Part shown: positions 1 to 5,837 of the stretch, one piece after another | Numbering within the stretch: position 1 is the stretch's first letter | Layout of the letters: each line of letters begins with the position of its first letter | Assembly (NCBI GenBank): GCA_022600255.1 | Contig: JAHZKU010000201.1 | Span: 1 to 13,531, forward strand | Length of the DNA stretch: 13,531 nucleotides | Reading direction: 5' to 3' | From: Actinomycetes bacterium | GTDB lineage: Bacteria > Actinomycetota > Actinomycetes > S36-B12 > GCA-2699445 | Notes under the pieces: model-generated | The model's database searches: none | Told to the model about the DNA's origin: nothing | The model's input: only the letters and a program-made list of their open reading frames with translations | Program-made: the position numbers and the translations under genes

Positions 1-650
1 ACATGCTCGGGGATTTCAACGTGCTGATGGACCTTAAGTCGCTGTTCCCAACCATGGCCTTGCCGGCAAACTATGCGGTGACGGGCCCCATCCTGTTTGC
101 AGCCCCCGCAACGGAGGTGCTGCCGCTGCACCCGGCGCAAACAGTGGTGTACGCGAGCTTGGGGAGTACGGCGACGGAACATCTGACCAAGGCGCTGTTC
201 GACGGGTTGGCCGGGGAATCGGTGCAAGTTGTCCTCACCACCGGCGGGCAACCTCTTCCCGCCCCGGCGCCAGCGAACTTCCTAGTGCTGGACTTCATTC
301 ATCCCGCCGAACTCCTGCAACACCGCGCTGTCATGACAATCTGCCACGGTGGGAATGGGACTGTCTATCAATCCCTCCGCTACGGAGTTCCGGTGCTGTC
401 GATCACCACTCATATTGACCAACAGTGGACCGCCGAGGCTGTCGCTGCGGCGGGGGCAGGGTGGCGTTTGTCTGATCGGACCGCCACCGGTGACCAGATT
501 CGGGACTGTCTGCATCGAGGTCTCGCTGAGCCCCAGTGGCGGCGGACAGCGCAACAAATCGGTGACGAACTCGCTGTCACCGATGGAGCTGAAAACGCAG
601 CGCAAACAATCCAGCAGTTCACGGAGCAACACGCCATGCAGTTGGCATGA
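1..650 (+). CDS. Family 1 (MGT/UGT-like) glycosyltransferase, C-terminal part
   Basis: The gene is cut by the left edge, so only about 215 C-terminal residues are visible and the true start lies outside; the frame runs through base 3. This is the nucleotide-sugar-binding half of a GT-B fold glycosyltransferase. Visible marks are a YASLGS strand-loop near residues 50-55, a VVLTTGG strand near 76-82, HGGNGT at 115-120, and GVPVLSITTHIDQQ ending in Asp139-Gln140, which matches the family 1 donor-sugar signature (HGGxGT followed by a D-Q pair). In this family the His/Gly stretch contacts the diphosphate and the D-Q pair the sugar. The acceptor-binding N-terminal half is missing, so the acceptor (macrolide, terpenoid, lipid or other) cannot be guessed. 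It runs convergent with the tmRNA gene. Family assignment is firm; substrate unknown. Confidence 0.85.
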   Translation, partial: MLGDFNVLMDLKSLFPTMALPANYAVTGPILFAAPATEVLPLHPAQTVVYASLGSTATEHLTKALFDGLAGESVQVVLTTGGQPLPAPAPANFLVLDFIHPAELLQHRAVMTICHGGNGTVYQSLRYGVPVLSITTHIDQQWTAEAVAAAGAGWRLSDRTATGDQIRDCLHRGLAEPQWRRTAQQIGDELAVTDGAENAAQTIQQFTEQHAMQLA

Positions 651-664
651 TGGTCCCGTCGGGG

Positions 665-681
665 GGCTGGACCCACCAGCC
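665..681 (+). terminator. GC-rich hairpin after the glycosyltransferase gene
   Basis: A perfect 6-bp inverted repeat (GGCTGG, loop ACCCA, CCAGCC) begins 14 bases after the glycosyltransferase stop codon. No T-run follows, so it is at best a weak intrinsic terminator of the GC-hairpin kind often seen in actinobacteria. The rest of 651-856 shows no gene I recognise on either strand. Confidence 0.35.
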
Positions 682-856
682 GCGCAGGGGTTGTCCGGTG
701 GCCCTTCCGGCAGTGGGATAGCGACCAACTGGTCTGGCGTTGCGGGATGGGCCACAGCTGGCTCTGGTAGCCGATCACTTGAGGTGGCAAGGCTGTCGTG
801 GCCGGTCACCTGGCACAAGTAGAACGGGTCGCGGTCTCGTTCTTGGCCTCAAGAAG

Positions 857-895
857 CGAGACTCCCGAACCCAATATGTGGGCCCAGGAGTCTCG
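857..895 (-). terminator. Probable terminator of ssrA
   Basis: A perfect 9-bp inverted repeat (CGAGACTCC at 857-865, GGAGTCTCG at 887-895) lies 21 bases beyond the tmRNA 3' end in the direction of ssrA transcription. The loop carries a second small stem (CCCA at 870-873, TGGG at 879-882). On the minus strand the stem is followed by CTTCTT, a short pyrimidine/T-rich tract. Position and structure fit a Rho-independent terminator for ssrA. Because the stem is symmetric, it may also stop transcription from the convergent glycosyltransferase gene. Confidence 0.65.
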
Positions 896-916
896 GGTGT
901 CTTGCGACGCTTCAGG

Positions 917-1288
917 TGGTGGAGGTGGCGGGAATCGAACCCGCGTCCAATGGTGCAGATTGGGCACTTCTCCGGGTGCAGTCGAGTTCGTGTGCACTCA
1001 GCCTCTGTGTATTGTTCGACCCAACACAGAACACGGCCATAGTTACTGTTTGATTTTCCTTAGTTGCGCGTAACCCGCAACCAAGGTGAGTTTCCTAACG
1101 TCGCCCGAACGGTGCGGAAACAATTCCCGCCGGACGCCTTACCTGTCGCTACTTACGCAGCGAGAGCAAAGGATGCGCGATTTTTTTGTTCGGCATCTAT
1201 AGTTTTCCACGCATGGTTTACGAGATCACCGTGAATCCTCGACCCGCTTCTACCCTTTCGACAGCCGTTGTCGAAACCTGTCACCCCC
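917..1288 (-). ncRNA. ssrA: Transfer-messenger RNA (tmRNA)
   Basis: tmRNA rescues ribosomes stalled on broken mRNA, working with SmpB: it enters like a tRNA-Ala, then supplies a short reading frame encoding a degradation tag. The minus strand starts GGGGGTG (1288 downward) and ends CACCTCC-A-CCA (927-917). These pair as a 7-bp acceptor stem with one G-U, and the CCA is encoded. The T arm GCGGG-TTCGATT-CCCGC is at 944-928, and the conserved 5' segment GGTTTCGACA follows the acceptor strand. The tag frame sits at 1194-1153. Helices expected of pseudoknots are visible, such as GTTTCC/GGAAAC (1116-1121 with 1090-1095) and a 6-bp hairpin at 1063-1081. The length of 372 bases is normal for a one-piece tmRNA. 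The transcript may have a short 5' leader removed by RNase P. Confidence 0.97.
1153..1194 (-). other. tmRNA tag-peptide reading frame
   Basis: Reading the minus strand from GCC at 1194 to TAA at 1153 gives AEQKNRASFALAA, 13 residues. The resume codon is placed at GCC because the five bases before it, TAGAT, match the conserved U(-5) A(-4) G(-3) pattern seen before the E. coli resume codon (TAGTC-GCA). The FALAA end is the hydrophobic degron recognised by ClpXP-type proteases and is common in actinobacterial tags. The Gln-Lys-Asn-Arg run is encoded through seven consecutive A bases. Confidence 0.88.
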
Positions 1289-1306
1289 TGTGTAGTTATG
1301 CACTCT

Positions 1307-1336
1307 AGGTTAGCGCGAATCGGGTTGTGGTCTCAA
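1307..1336 (-). promoter_or_regulatory. Candidate ssrA promoter
   Basis: On the minus strand a -35-like TTGAGA (1336-1331) is separated by 18 bases from a -10-like TAACCT (1312-1307). A start about 7 bases later would give a leader of roughly 12 bases before the mature tmRNA 5' end, fitting RNase P processing. A second TANNNT match, TAGAGT (1308-1303), overlaps and is an alternative -10. Read by eye only. Confidence 0.5.
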
Positions 1337-1461
1337 TAGGTCCTCACGGTTCCTGCCCGCGATGCCGACCCGTCGGGTCTGATGAGGAGCACCCTGCCCG
1401 ACGATGGGTCTCGACCTAGGACTAACCGGCCAGCACGGCGACTGCCGTGGGATACTCCGGC

Positions 1462-1797
1462 ATGGGTGAAAAAGGTGCCAAAGAAACGCAGGACGCGGCC
1501 GAAATAGCAGAAGTGCTAGTGGCTGAGTTCGGGTCGTTAGGCCCAGTTGAGGCCAAAAAGATGTTTGGCGGTTTCGGGATCTTCTCTGATGCAGTGATGT
1601 TCGCGCTCGTGGACAGCCAAGGAACGGCGTACTTGCGAGCAGACCCGCAGGCCACGGTGGCCTTCACAGATGAGGGTTCGGCGAAGCACGGGCGGATGCC
1701 CTACTGGCAAATCCCGGGTCGGGTCTTGGCAGATCCGGAACTGCTCGCGGGTTGGGGGCGCACCGCACTCCTCGTGGCGCAGGCCGCGAAGAAGTAG
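1462..1797 (+). CDS. TfoX N-terminal domain family protein
   Basis: Small soluble protein of 111 residues made almost entirely of a TfoX/Sxy N-terminal domain. The family signature KKMFGGFGIFSD is visible, followed by a strand ending MFALV, a YLRAD strand, and a PYWQIPGRVLAD-then-LLAGWG segment typical of the family's C-terminal half. In gamma-proteobacteria the full-length protein (TfoX/Sxy) acts with CRP in competence regulation; stand-alone N-domain proteins in actinobacteria have no settled function, so a competence role should not be assumed. I chose ATG 1462 over the in-frame GTG 1447: a GGGA stretch lies 9 bases before the ATG, while nothing resembling a ribosome binding site precedes the GTG. 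The gene is divergent from ssrA and converges on the efflux gene 18 bases away. Confidence 0.85.
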   Translation: MGEKGAKETQDAAEIAEVLVAEFGSLGPVEAKKMFGGFGIFSDAVMFALVDSQGTAYLRADPQATVAFTDEGSAKHGRMPYWQIPGRVLADPELLAGWGRTALLVAQAAKK

Positions 1798-1815
1798 CCC
1801 TGGGTCAAGCTGGGG

Positions 1816-3522
1816 TTAGGCAGCGGCGGCAGGTTCGTCACTGGTTGCTTCGGCCGCTTCAACTTTCTCCAACTTGAAGCCCGCCAGGAATCCGATGAAC
1901 GAGAAGAACGCCGCAAGAATTATCGCCCACCGGACCCCATTGGCCATGTCTGACTTGGTCTCCTGGATCACTTGGTCGTAGGTCTGAATCTGACGGGCCT
2001 GCTCTACTGTGTCACCGCTGTCGGTGGTCGGGGGGCTGATCTGCACAGAGAACTCGTAGAGTTGCGTGATGTCCTGCCGCTCCTGAGCAGTGAGCGCTGA
2101 TTCATCCACAGATGCCATCTGAGCGGCCACGGAACCCAGCAGAACGGTCGTCAACAGCGCGCCGCCGATGGCGCCAGCCAAGAGCCGGGCTGCGGTCTGG
2201 GTGCCACCTGCTACACCCGACAACTCCTCAGGCACGTCGCTCATCAGCATCGATACCAGGATTGAGAAGGCCGCTCCCCAAGCGAACCCGTTGATCAATA
2301 GGGAGGGGATCATCCAGACGGTATCGGTGTCGGCATTCACCAATGGGATCAGGGAGAGGGTAGCGATCGGTTGGATGCCCAGCATCACCAGCACCGTTTT
2401 GCGCAGCGGCACGTTCAACCGGGAAATGACCGGGCCACCGAGCGCCATTCCGACCCCAAGTGGCGCCAAGGCGATGCCGGCCCCGAGTGGATTCTTGTCC
2501 AGGATGTACTGCGCGAATAGCGGGATCACTAGCAGGAGCCCGAATACACCGGCGGTCATCATGGCCGCTGCCGCTGTACCGTACGTGAAACTCTTGACCT
2601 TGAACAGGGTGAACTCCAGCACAACCCCTAGGCCGCGGCGCATGCGACTGCGGTCGATGAAGAAGAACGCGATCAACAGCAGGACACCAACAAAAAGCAT
2701 GACTGGGGTAGCAGAGATCGCAAACGGCCACGGTACCGAGCCAAAGATGGTGTCTTGCTCAGTAGTCCACCAACCAAAGGCCGTTGCCTCCTGAATGCCG
2801 AACACAATCAGTGCCACGCCCAGCACCAGCACGATCGAACCAAGGACGTCGTAGCCCTGCTGTTTCAGCTTCACTGCTATCGGCCTGACCGTGGCCTTGG
2901 CCCCAATCACGGCGATGATCATGATGGGGATGTTGATGAAGAAGGCCCACCGCCACGAGAAGTACGTTGACAAGAACCCACCCAACAGTGGCCCCAACGC
3001 CATTGCGGAACCAATCACTGCGGTCCAGATGGAGAACGCCAATACTCGGGCGCGACCACCTGGGAACTCATGATTGAGCAGTGAGAGAGATGCCGGCACT
3101 GTGATCGCAAGCACGAGTCCCTGGATCGTTCGCCCCAGCAGCAGGACCCCAAAGTTGGGGGCAATCCCGGTGATAAAGCTGCCTATTGCAAAACTCGCAG
3201 CGCCGATCAGGAACGCGCGCCGTGCCCCGATCAGGTCCGAGACTTTGCCCATCAGCACCATCATGGAAGACGCGACCACCATATAGACCGTCACAACGAG
3301 GCTGGCGTCATCGGCTGAGATGCTCAGGTCGGACACGATGCTGGGCACCGCGACGTCGGTAATAGACAGGTCAAGGGCGATCACCAAGAGCGCCATTGCC
3401 AGAAAGAAGAACCCGATCCAGGCTTTCTTCGACGCGCGGTCCGGGTCAGCTTCTCGAGCTGCTTCCTCGCGGGCTGTTTCGTCGGCCGATTTCTTGCTCA
3501 TTGGCGCTGAGACTAGCGACAT
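1816..3522 (-). CDS. MFS drug:H+ antiporter, DHA2 (EmrB/QacA) type, 14 TM
   Basis: Integral membrane exporter of 568 residues, probably proton-driven efflux of lipophilic or cationic compounds. A charged cytoplasmic N-terminus (1-33) leads into helix 1 ending in ALDLSITDVAVPSI (49-62), the DHA2 form of motif D1. Motif A, GKVSDLIGARR (92-102), is in the helix 2-3 loop. GSAMALGPLLGG (171-182) is antiporter motif C, and SWRWAFFINIP (189-199) is a family hallmark. About 14 hydrophobic segments can be counted. A long polar loop (about 466-525) precedes the last helix, and the tail is Glu/Ala-rich. The ATG at 3522 follows GGTGAG at 5 bases; the downstream ATG (codon 8) has no such site. It is divergent from the WYL regulator pair, which makes regulation by that pair plausible but unproven. 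Substrate cannot be read from sequence. Confidence 0.92.
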   Translation of the reverse strand: MSLVSAPMSKKSADETAREEAAREADPDRASKKAWIGFFFLAMALLVIALDLSITDVAVPSIVSDLSISADDASLVVTVYMVVASSMMVLMGKVSDLIGARRAFLIGAASFAIGSFITGIAPNFGVLLLGRTIQGLVLAITVPASLSLLNHEFPGGRARVLAFSIWTAVIGSAMALGPLLGGFLSTYFSWRWAFFINIPIMIIAVIGAKATVRPIAVKLKQQGYDVLGSIVLVLGVALIVFGIQEATAFGWWTTEQDTIFGSVPWPFAISATPVMLFVGVLLLIAFFFIDRSRMRRGLGVVLEFTLFKVKSFTYGTAAAAMMTAGVFGLLLVIPLFAQYILDKNPLGAGIALAPLGVGMALGGPVISRLNVPLRKTVLVMLGIQPIATLSLIPLVNADTDTVWMIPSLLINGFAWGAAFSILVSMLMSDVPEELSGVAGGTQTAARLLAGAIGGALLTTVLLGSVAAQMASVDESALTAQERQDITQLYEFSVQISPPTTDSGDTVEQARQIQTYDQVIQETKSDMANGVRWAIILAAFFSFIGFLAGFKLEKVEAAEATSDEPAAAA

Positions 3523-3577
3523 TCCGGCTCACCGGCACGTTTAGCGCGTGTTGCTGGCCAGATGCCCGGGTTTGGGA

Positions 3578-3592
3578 CATGATCTGAGGGTG
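3578..3592 (+). promoter_or_regulatory. Candidate leaderless promoter and GTG start of the WYL operon
   Basis: CATGAT (3578-3583), a near-consensus -10 element, ends 6 bases before GTG 3590. That is the spacing expected if transcription starts on the G of the start codon. There is no usable Shine-Dalgarno spacing: GAGG abuts the GTG. This favours a leaderless mRNA, common in actinobacteria. No good -35 hexamer is apparent. Confidence 0.5.
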
Positions 3593-4495
3593 ACTAGGAC
3601 CCCATTCGAGCGACTGCTCATGATCACCAACGTGCTTTCCGAAGCAGGGTCACAAGGCCGGCCGGCGCTCCGCCTCGCGGACACGATTGGTTATCAAGGG
3701 GCAACGGACGACAGTAAGCGAGACATGTTGTCACGTGACATCCGAGCTGCCCGCGCCGCCGGGCTCGTCATCGACAACGTTGCTGAACCGGGCTCGGAAA
3801 CCCGGTACGTGTTGCGACCGCAAGATAGTCGCGTTGAACTTGCGTTCTCGCAGGCTGAGCGCGGCGAACTTGCCCGGGCCGCCTTGTTGGCGCACGGGGA
3901 GAAGCAGGCGCGCATCCTGGCCCAAGTTGGTGACCCGGAATCGCACGATTCAGGCCTGCACGTTATCGTGCGGGCGCCCGATCCGCCTCCCGCTTTGGAC
4001 CAACTCCTGCACGCGGTGGCTACTCACTGTCTAATCCGGTTCTCCTACAGTGGGCGCAGCCGGGAGGTACATCCCTATCGGGTAGAACATGGCACCAGCG
4101 GCTGGTGGCTTAACGGCTTGGAGGAGGCCGCTGGTCACACCAAGACCTACACCGTCGATCGCATGAGCGGCATCGAGTTGGGGGATCCTGGCTCTGCGCA
4201 ACTGCCCGACATGGGCCGGCACCCGAGCCTGGACCCGTTGAGCTGGCCCGTCGATGAACCGATCACTGCTGAGATCGAGTCACTGGCAGAGTACGTGACC
4301 GATGTGGAGTTGCTCTTGGGCGTCCGCATCGCGCCTAGCGACGCCGACGCCACCCGGTCGCAGGTGCTGGTGACCAATCGTGCGCTTTTCTTAGCCCGCA
4401 TCATGGAACTCGGCTTTCGGGTCAAGCTGTTGGGACCGGAAGTCTTGCGCGAAGAATTCCGGGTGCGATTGCAGGAGGTGGCGCAACATGGCTGA
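3590..4495 (+). CDS. WYL-domain transcriptional regulator, PafB-like
   Basis: First gene of a two-gene operon, 301 residues from GTG 3590. Residues 3-65 form a winged-helix DNA-binding region; the block KRDMLSRDIRAARAAGLVID (43-62) matches the family pattern in which a recognition helix is followed by a conserved R-D-L/I-x-x-L/A-x-x-x-G turn. Residues 135-195 are the WYL domain, a ligand- or nucleic-acid-sensing Sm-like fold: FSYSGRSREVHPYRVEH precedes GWWLNG (171-176), so the name motif reads W-W-L. A C-terminal WCX-like region (about 225-298) follows. PafB/PafC of mycobacteria activate a RecA/LexA-independent DNA damage response, and this gene's order and overlap with its partner resemble them, but pafA and tatAC are absent. 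An upstream in-frame GTG (3548) is rejected because its 14 extra residues do not resemble the family N-terminus. Confidence 0.85.
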   Translation: MTRTPFERLLMITNVLSEAGSQGRPALRLADTIGYQGATDDSKRDMLSRDIRAARAAGLVIDNVAEPGSETRYVLRPQDSRVELAFSQAERGELARAALLAHGEKQARILAQVGDPESHDSGLHVIVRAPDPPPALDQLLHAVATHCLIRFSYSGRSREVHPYRVEHGTSGWWLNGLEEAAGHTKTYTVDRMSGIELGDPGSAQLPDMGRHPSLDPLSWPVDEPITAEIESLAEYVTDVELLLGVRIAPSDADATRSQVLVTNRALFLARIMELGFRVKLLGPEVLREEFRVRLQEVAQHG

Positions 4496-5483
4496 GCCCA
4501 CGCCAGCGGTTGCCGCGTTTGCCCGGGTGCAGCGCGCCTTGGCTTTCCTGCAAATGCACCCCGCTGGGCTGCCGCTCGCGGACTTGGCAAAGGAACTTCA
4601 CGTCGAAGAGAAGCAGTTGCGTAAGGACCTGATTGCCTTCTATTCCGCCGACATTCCCCCTGAAGCGCTGCTGGGCCTGCAACGGCCGGACTCGCTACAG
4701 TTCCTCGCCCCGGACGGCCAGGATGATGATCCGGGCGCGGCGGCGTTCGTCCGGATTGTCAGCAGCCGGGCCGAGGCCGAGTTGGGGGTGGATTACCTGC
4801 GCGCAGATGAGTTGTCTTCCTTACACCGCGCGGCACAGACCTTGAGCCAGGTGGAACCTGCAAACGATTTGCTGCGATCCGCCTTAGCCACGCTGGAGAG
4901 TCAGATCCTTGGGGTCGTCACCTCGGACGCGGAATCACCAGGGGACCGAACTGATGCTGATGTGCTCCCGACACTGCGGCTCGCGATTGAGTCACAGCGG
5001 CAGGTCCGCATTCGGTATTCCCGAGCTTGGGAGCCGGGAACCTACCGCAGAGACGTGGACCCGTACGGATTGGTGCGCACCCGACGCGGGTGGGAGTTGG
5101 ACGCCGGTCCGCTGTCATCAGGGCAGATCCGCACGTATCTAGTTGAGCGGATTACCTCGGTCCAGTTGGCCGACACCACTTTCACGCGGCCGGACGAGCT
5201 AGCCCGGATTGTTGCGCAGGATCGTGCCGAGACGGCGGTGGAACTCAACCTGCCCCAGCGCACCCAGTGGGTGGCGGATCGGTTTGCCGAGCGGACCGAG
5301 GTTCTGCAAGGTGACCAATCTGATCTGGCCCTACGCGCCTGGTTCTTGCCCCCCGTTGAGGAACGCGTCGGTTTGGTGCTGGCGATCGCCGGGCCTGGCG
5401 CCTTCGTCATCGGGCCGCCGCAGTTTGCTGCGGCCGGATCCCAGCTGGCAGCCAAGCTGCTTGAGCACCACGACTTGGCTTAA
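4488..5483 (+). CDS. WYL-domain transcriptional regulator, PafC-like
   Basis: Second gene of the pair, 331 residues, starting inside the end of the first gene (8-base overlap) after AGGAGG at 4472-4477, so the two are very likely translationally coupled and made together. An N-terminal helix-turn-helix spans about 10-55, with LPLADLAKELHVEEKQLRKD as its core. The WYL domain is about 160-232: RIRYSRAWEPGTYRRDVDPYGLV then GWELDAG (201-207), so the central Tyr of the WYL motif is replaced by Glu. A WCX-like C-terminal domain runs from about 245 to 331. Tandem PafB/PafC proteins act as one functional unit with two HTH and two WYL modules; the same is inferred here. Target genes cannot be told from the window; the divergent efflux pump and the following NmrA-like gene are the nearest candidates. 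Confidence 0.85.
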   Translation: MAEPTPAVAAFARVQRALAFLQMHPAGLPLADLAKELHVEEKQLRKDLIAFYSADIPPEALLGLQRPDSLQFLAPDGQDDDPGAAAFVRIVSSRAEAELGVDYLRADELSSLHRAAQTLSQVEPANDLLRSALATLESQILGVVTSDAESPGDRTDADVLPTLRLAIESQRQVRIRYSRAWEPGTYRRDVDPYGLVRTRRGWELDAGPLSSGQIRTYLVERITSVQLADTTFTRPDELARIVAQDRAETAVELNLPQRTQWVADRFAERTEVLQGDQSDLALRAWFLPPVEERVGLVLAIAGPGAFVIGPPQFAAAGSQLAAKLLEHHDLA

Positions 5484-5498
5484 TCTGAGGCATCGCGC

Positions 5499-5517
5499 CG
5501 CTTGGTCGGGCCAAGCG
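5499..5517 (+). promoter_or_regulatory. Hairpin abutting the NmrA-like gene's ribosome binding site
   Basis: A perfect 7-bp inverted repeat (CGCTTGG, loop TCGGG, CCAAGCG) lies in the 49-base gap after the WYL operon and touches the AGGAGG (5518-5523) of the next gene. It could be a weak terminator of the WYL operon or a structure affecting access to the ribosome binding site. There is no T-run directly after it; TTGGTTT comes 8 bases later. Confidence 0.45.
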
Positions 5518-5532
5518 AGGAGGGTTGGTTTG

Positions 5533-5825
5533 ATGAGCAACAGAATCCTGGTTACGACGGGCAATGGCATGTTCGGTCGTGCCCTGATCAAGGCGTTGGC
5601 GGGTCGTGAAGACATCCAAGTGCGTGCCATGGTTCGAGACGTGGCGAAGTTCGACGTGACCGCCCCGAACGTTGAGGTTGTCACCGGTGACATGGACGAC
5701 CCTTCTTCGTTGGTTGCGCCCACGCAGACCTCTTTTACGTGTTCTTGACCTCGCCTCGGGCAAAGGGCTCCGGATCGGGTGCGAATGCGCAATACTGCGG
5801 GAAGCGGACACTTCGTCGTGCCTAG
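5533..5825 (+). pseudogene. NmrA-like NAD(P)-binding protein, frameshifted and truncated
   Basis: A good ribosome binding site (AGGAGG, 9 bases before ATG 5533) opens a Rossmann-fold protein of the NmrA/SDR-a type: ILVTTGNGMFGRAL (dinucleotide loop), VRAMVRD, VEVVTGDMDDPSSL. These fit the beta-alpha-beta start of the family, whose members are usually near 280-300 residues. The frame stops at TGA 5746 after 71 codons. From 5724 the -1 frame continues the family pattern, ADLFYVFLTSPRAKGSGSG, where NmrA proteins have a hydrophobic strand then a T-S/P-P segment, until TAG 5823. The simplest explanation is loss of one C from the run at 5719-5721. A stretch in the original frame from 5791 (NTAGSGHFVVPS) could be a further displaced piece. 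The C-terminal two-thirds is missing; the next gene starts at 5838. Sequencing error at the C-run could explain the first shift but not the missing remainder. Confidence 0.8.
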
Positions 5826-5837
5826 TCAGGGAGATCG

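Noticed and set aside
282..822. Open frames on both strands extending past the glycosyltransferase stop
   Set aside because: No family motifs; they are shadow frames of the glycosyltransferase running into noncoding sequence.
740..1073. Open frames across the 3' half of ssrA
   Set aside because: They overlap a complete tmRNA with acceptor stem, T arm and tag frame.
1798..1815. Possible terminator between the convergent TfoX-domain and efflux genes
   Set aside because: The only pairing, AGCCC with GGGGT, has mismatches and no T-run.
2112..3544. Several plus-strand open frames across the efflux gene (for example 2168-2794)
   Set aside because: They lie antisense to a gene with clear motifs and many helices, have no ribosome binding sites, and read as low-complexity Arg/Ser/Pro-rich sequence.
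5209..5748. Long 179-codon frame containing the NmrA-like start
   Set aside because: Its first part is an out-of-frame shadow of the second WYL gene; only the part from ATG 5533, after AGGAGG, resembles a protein family.
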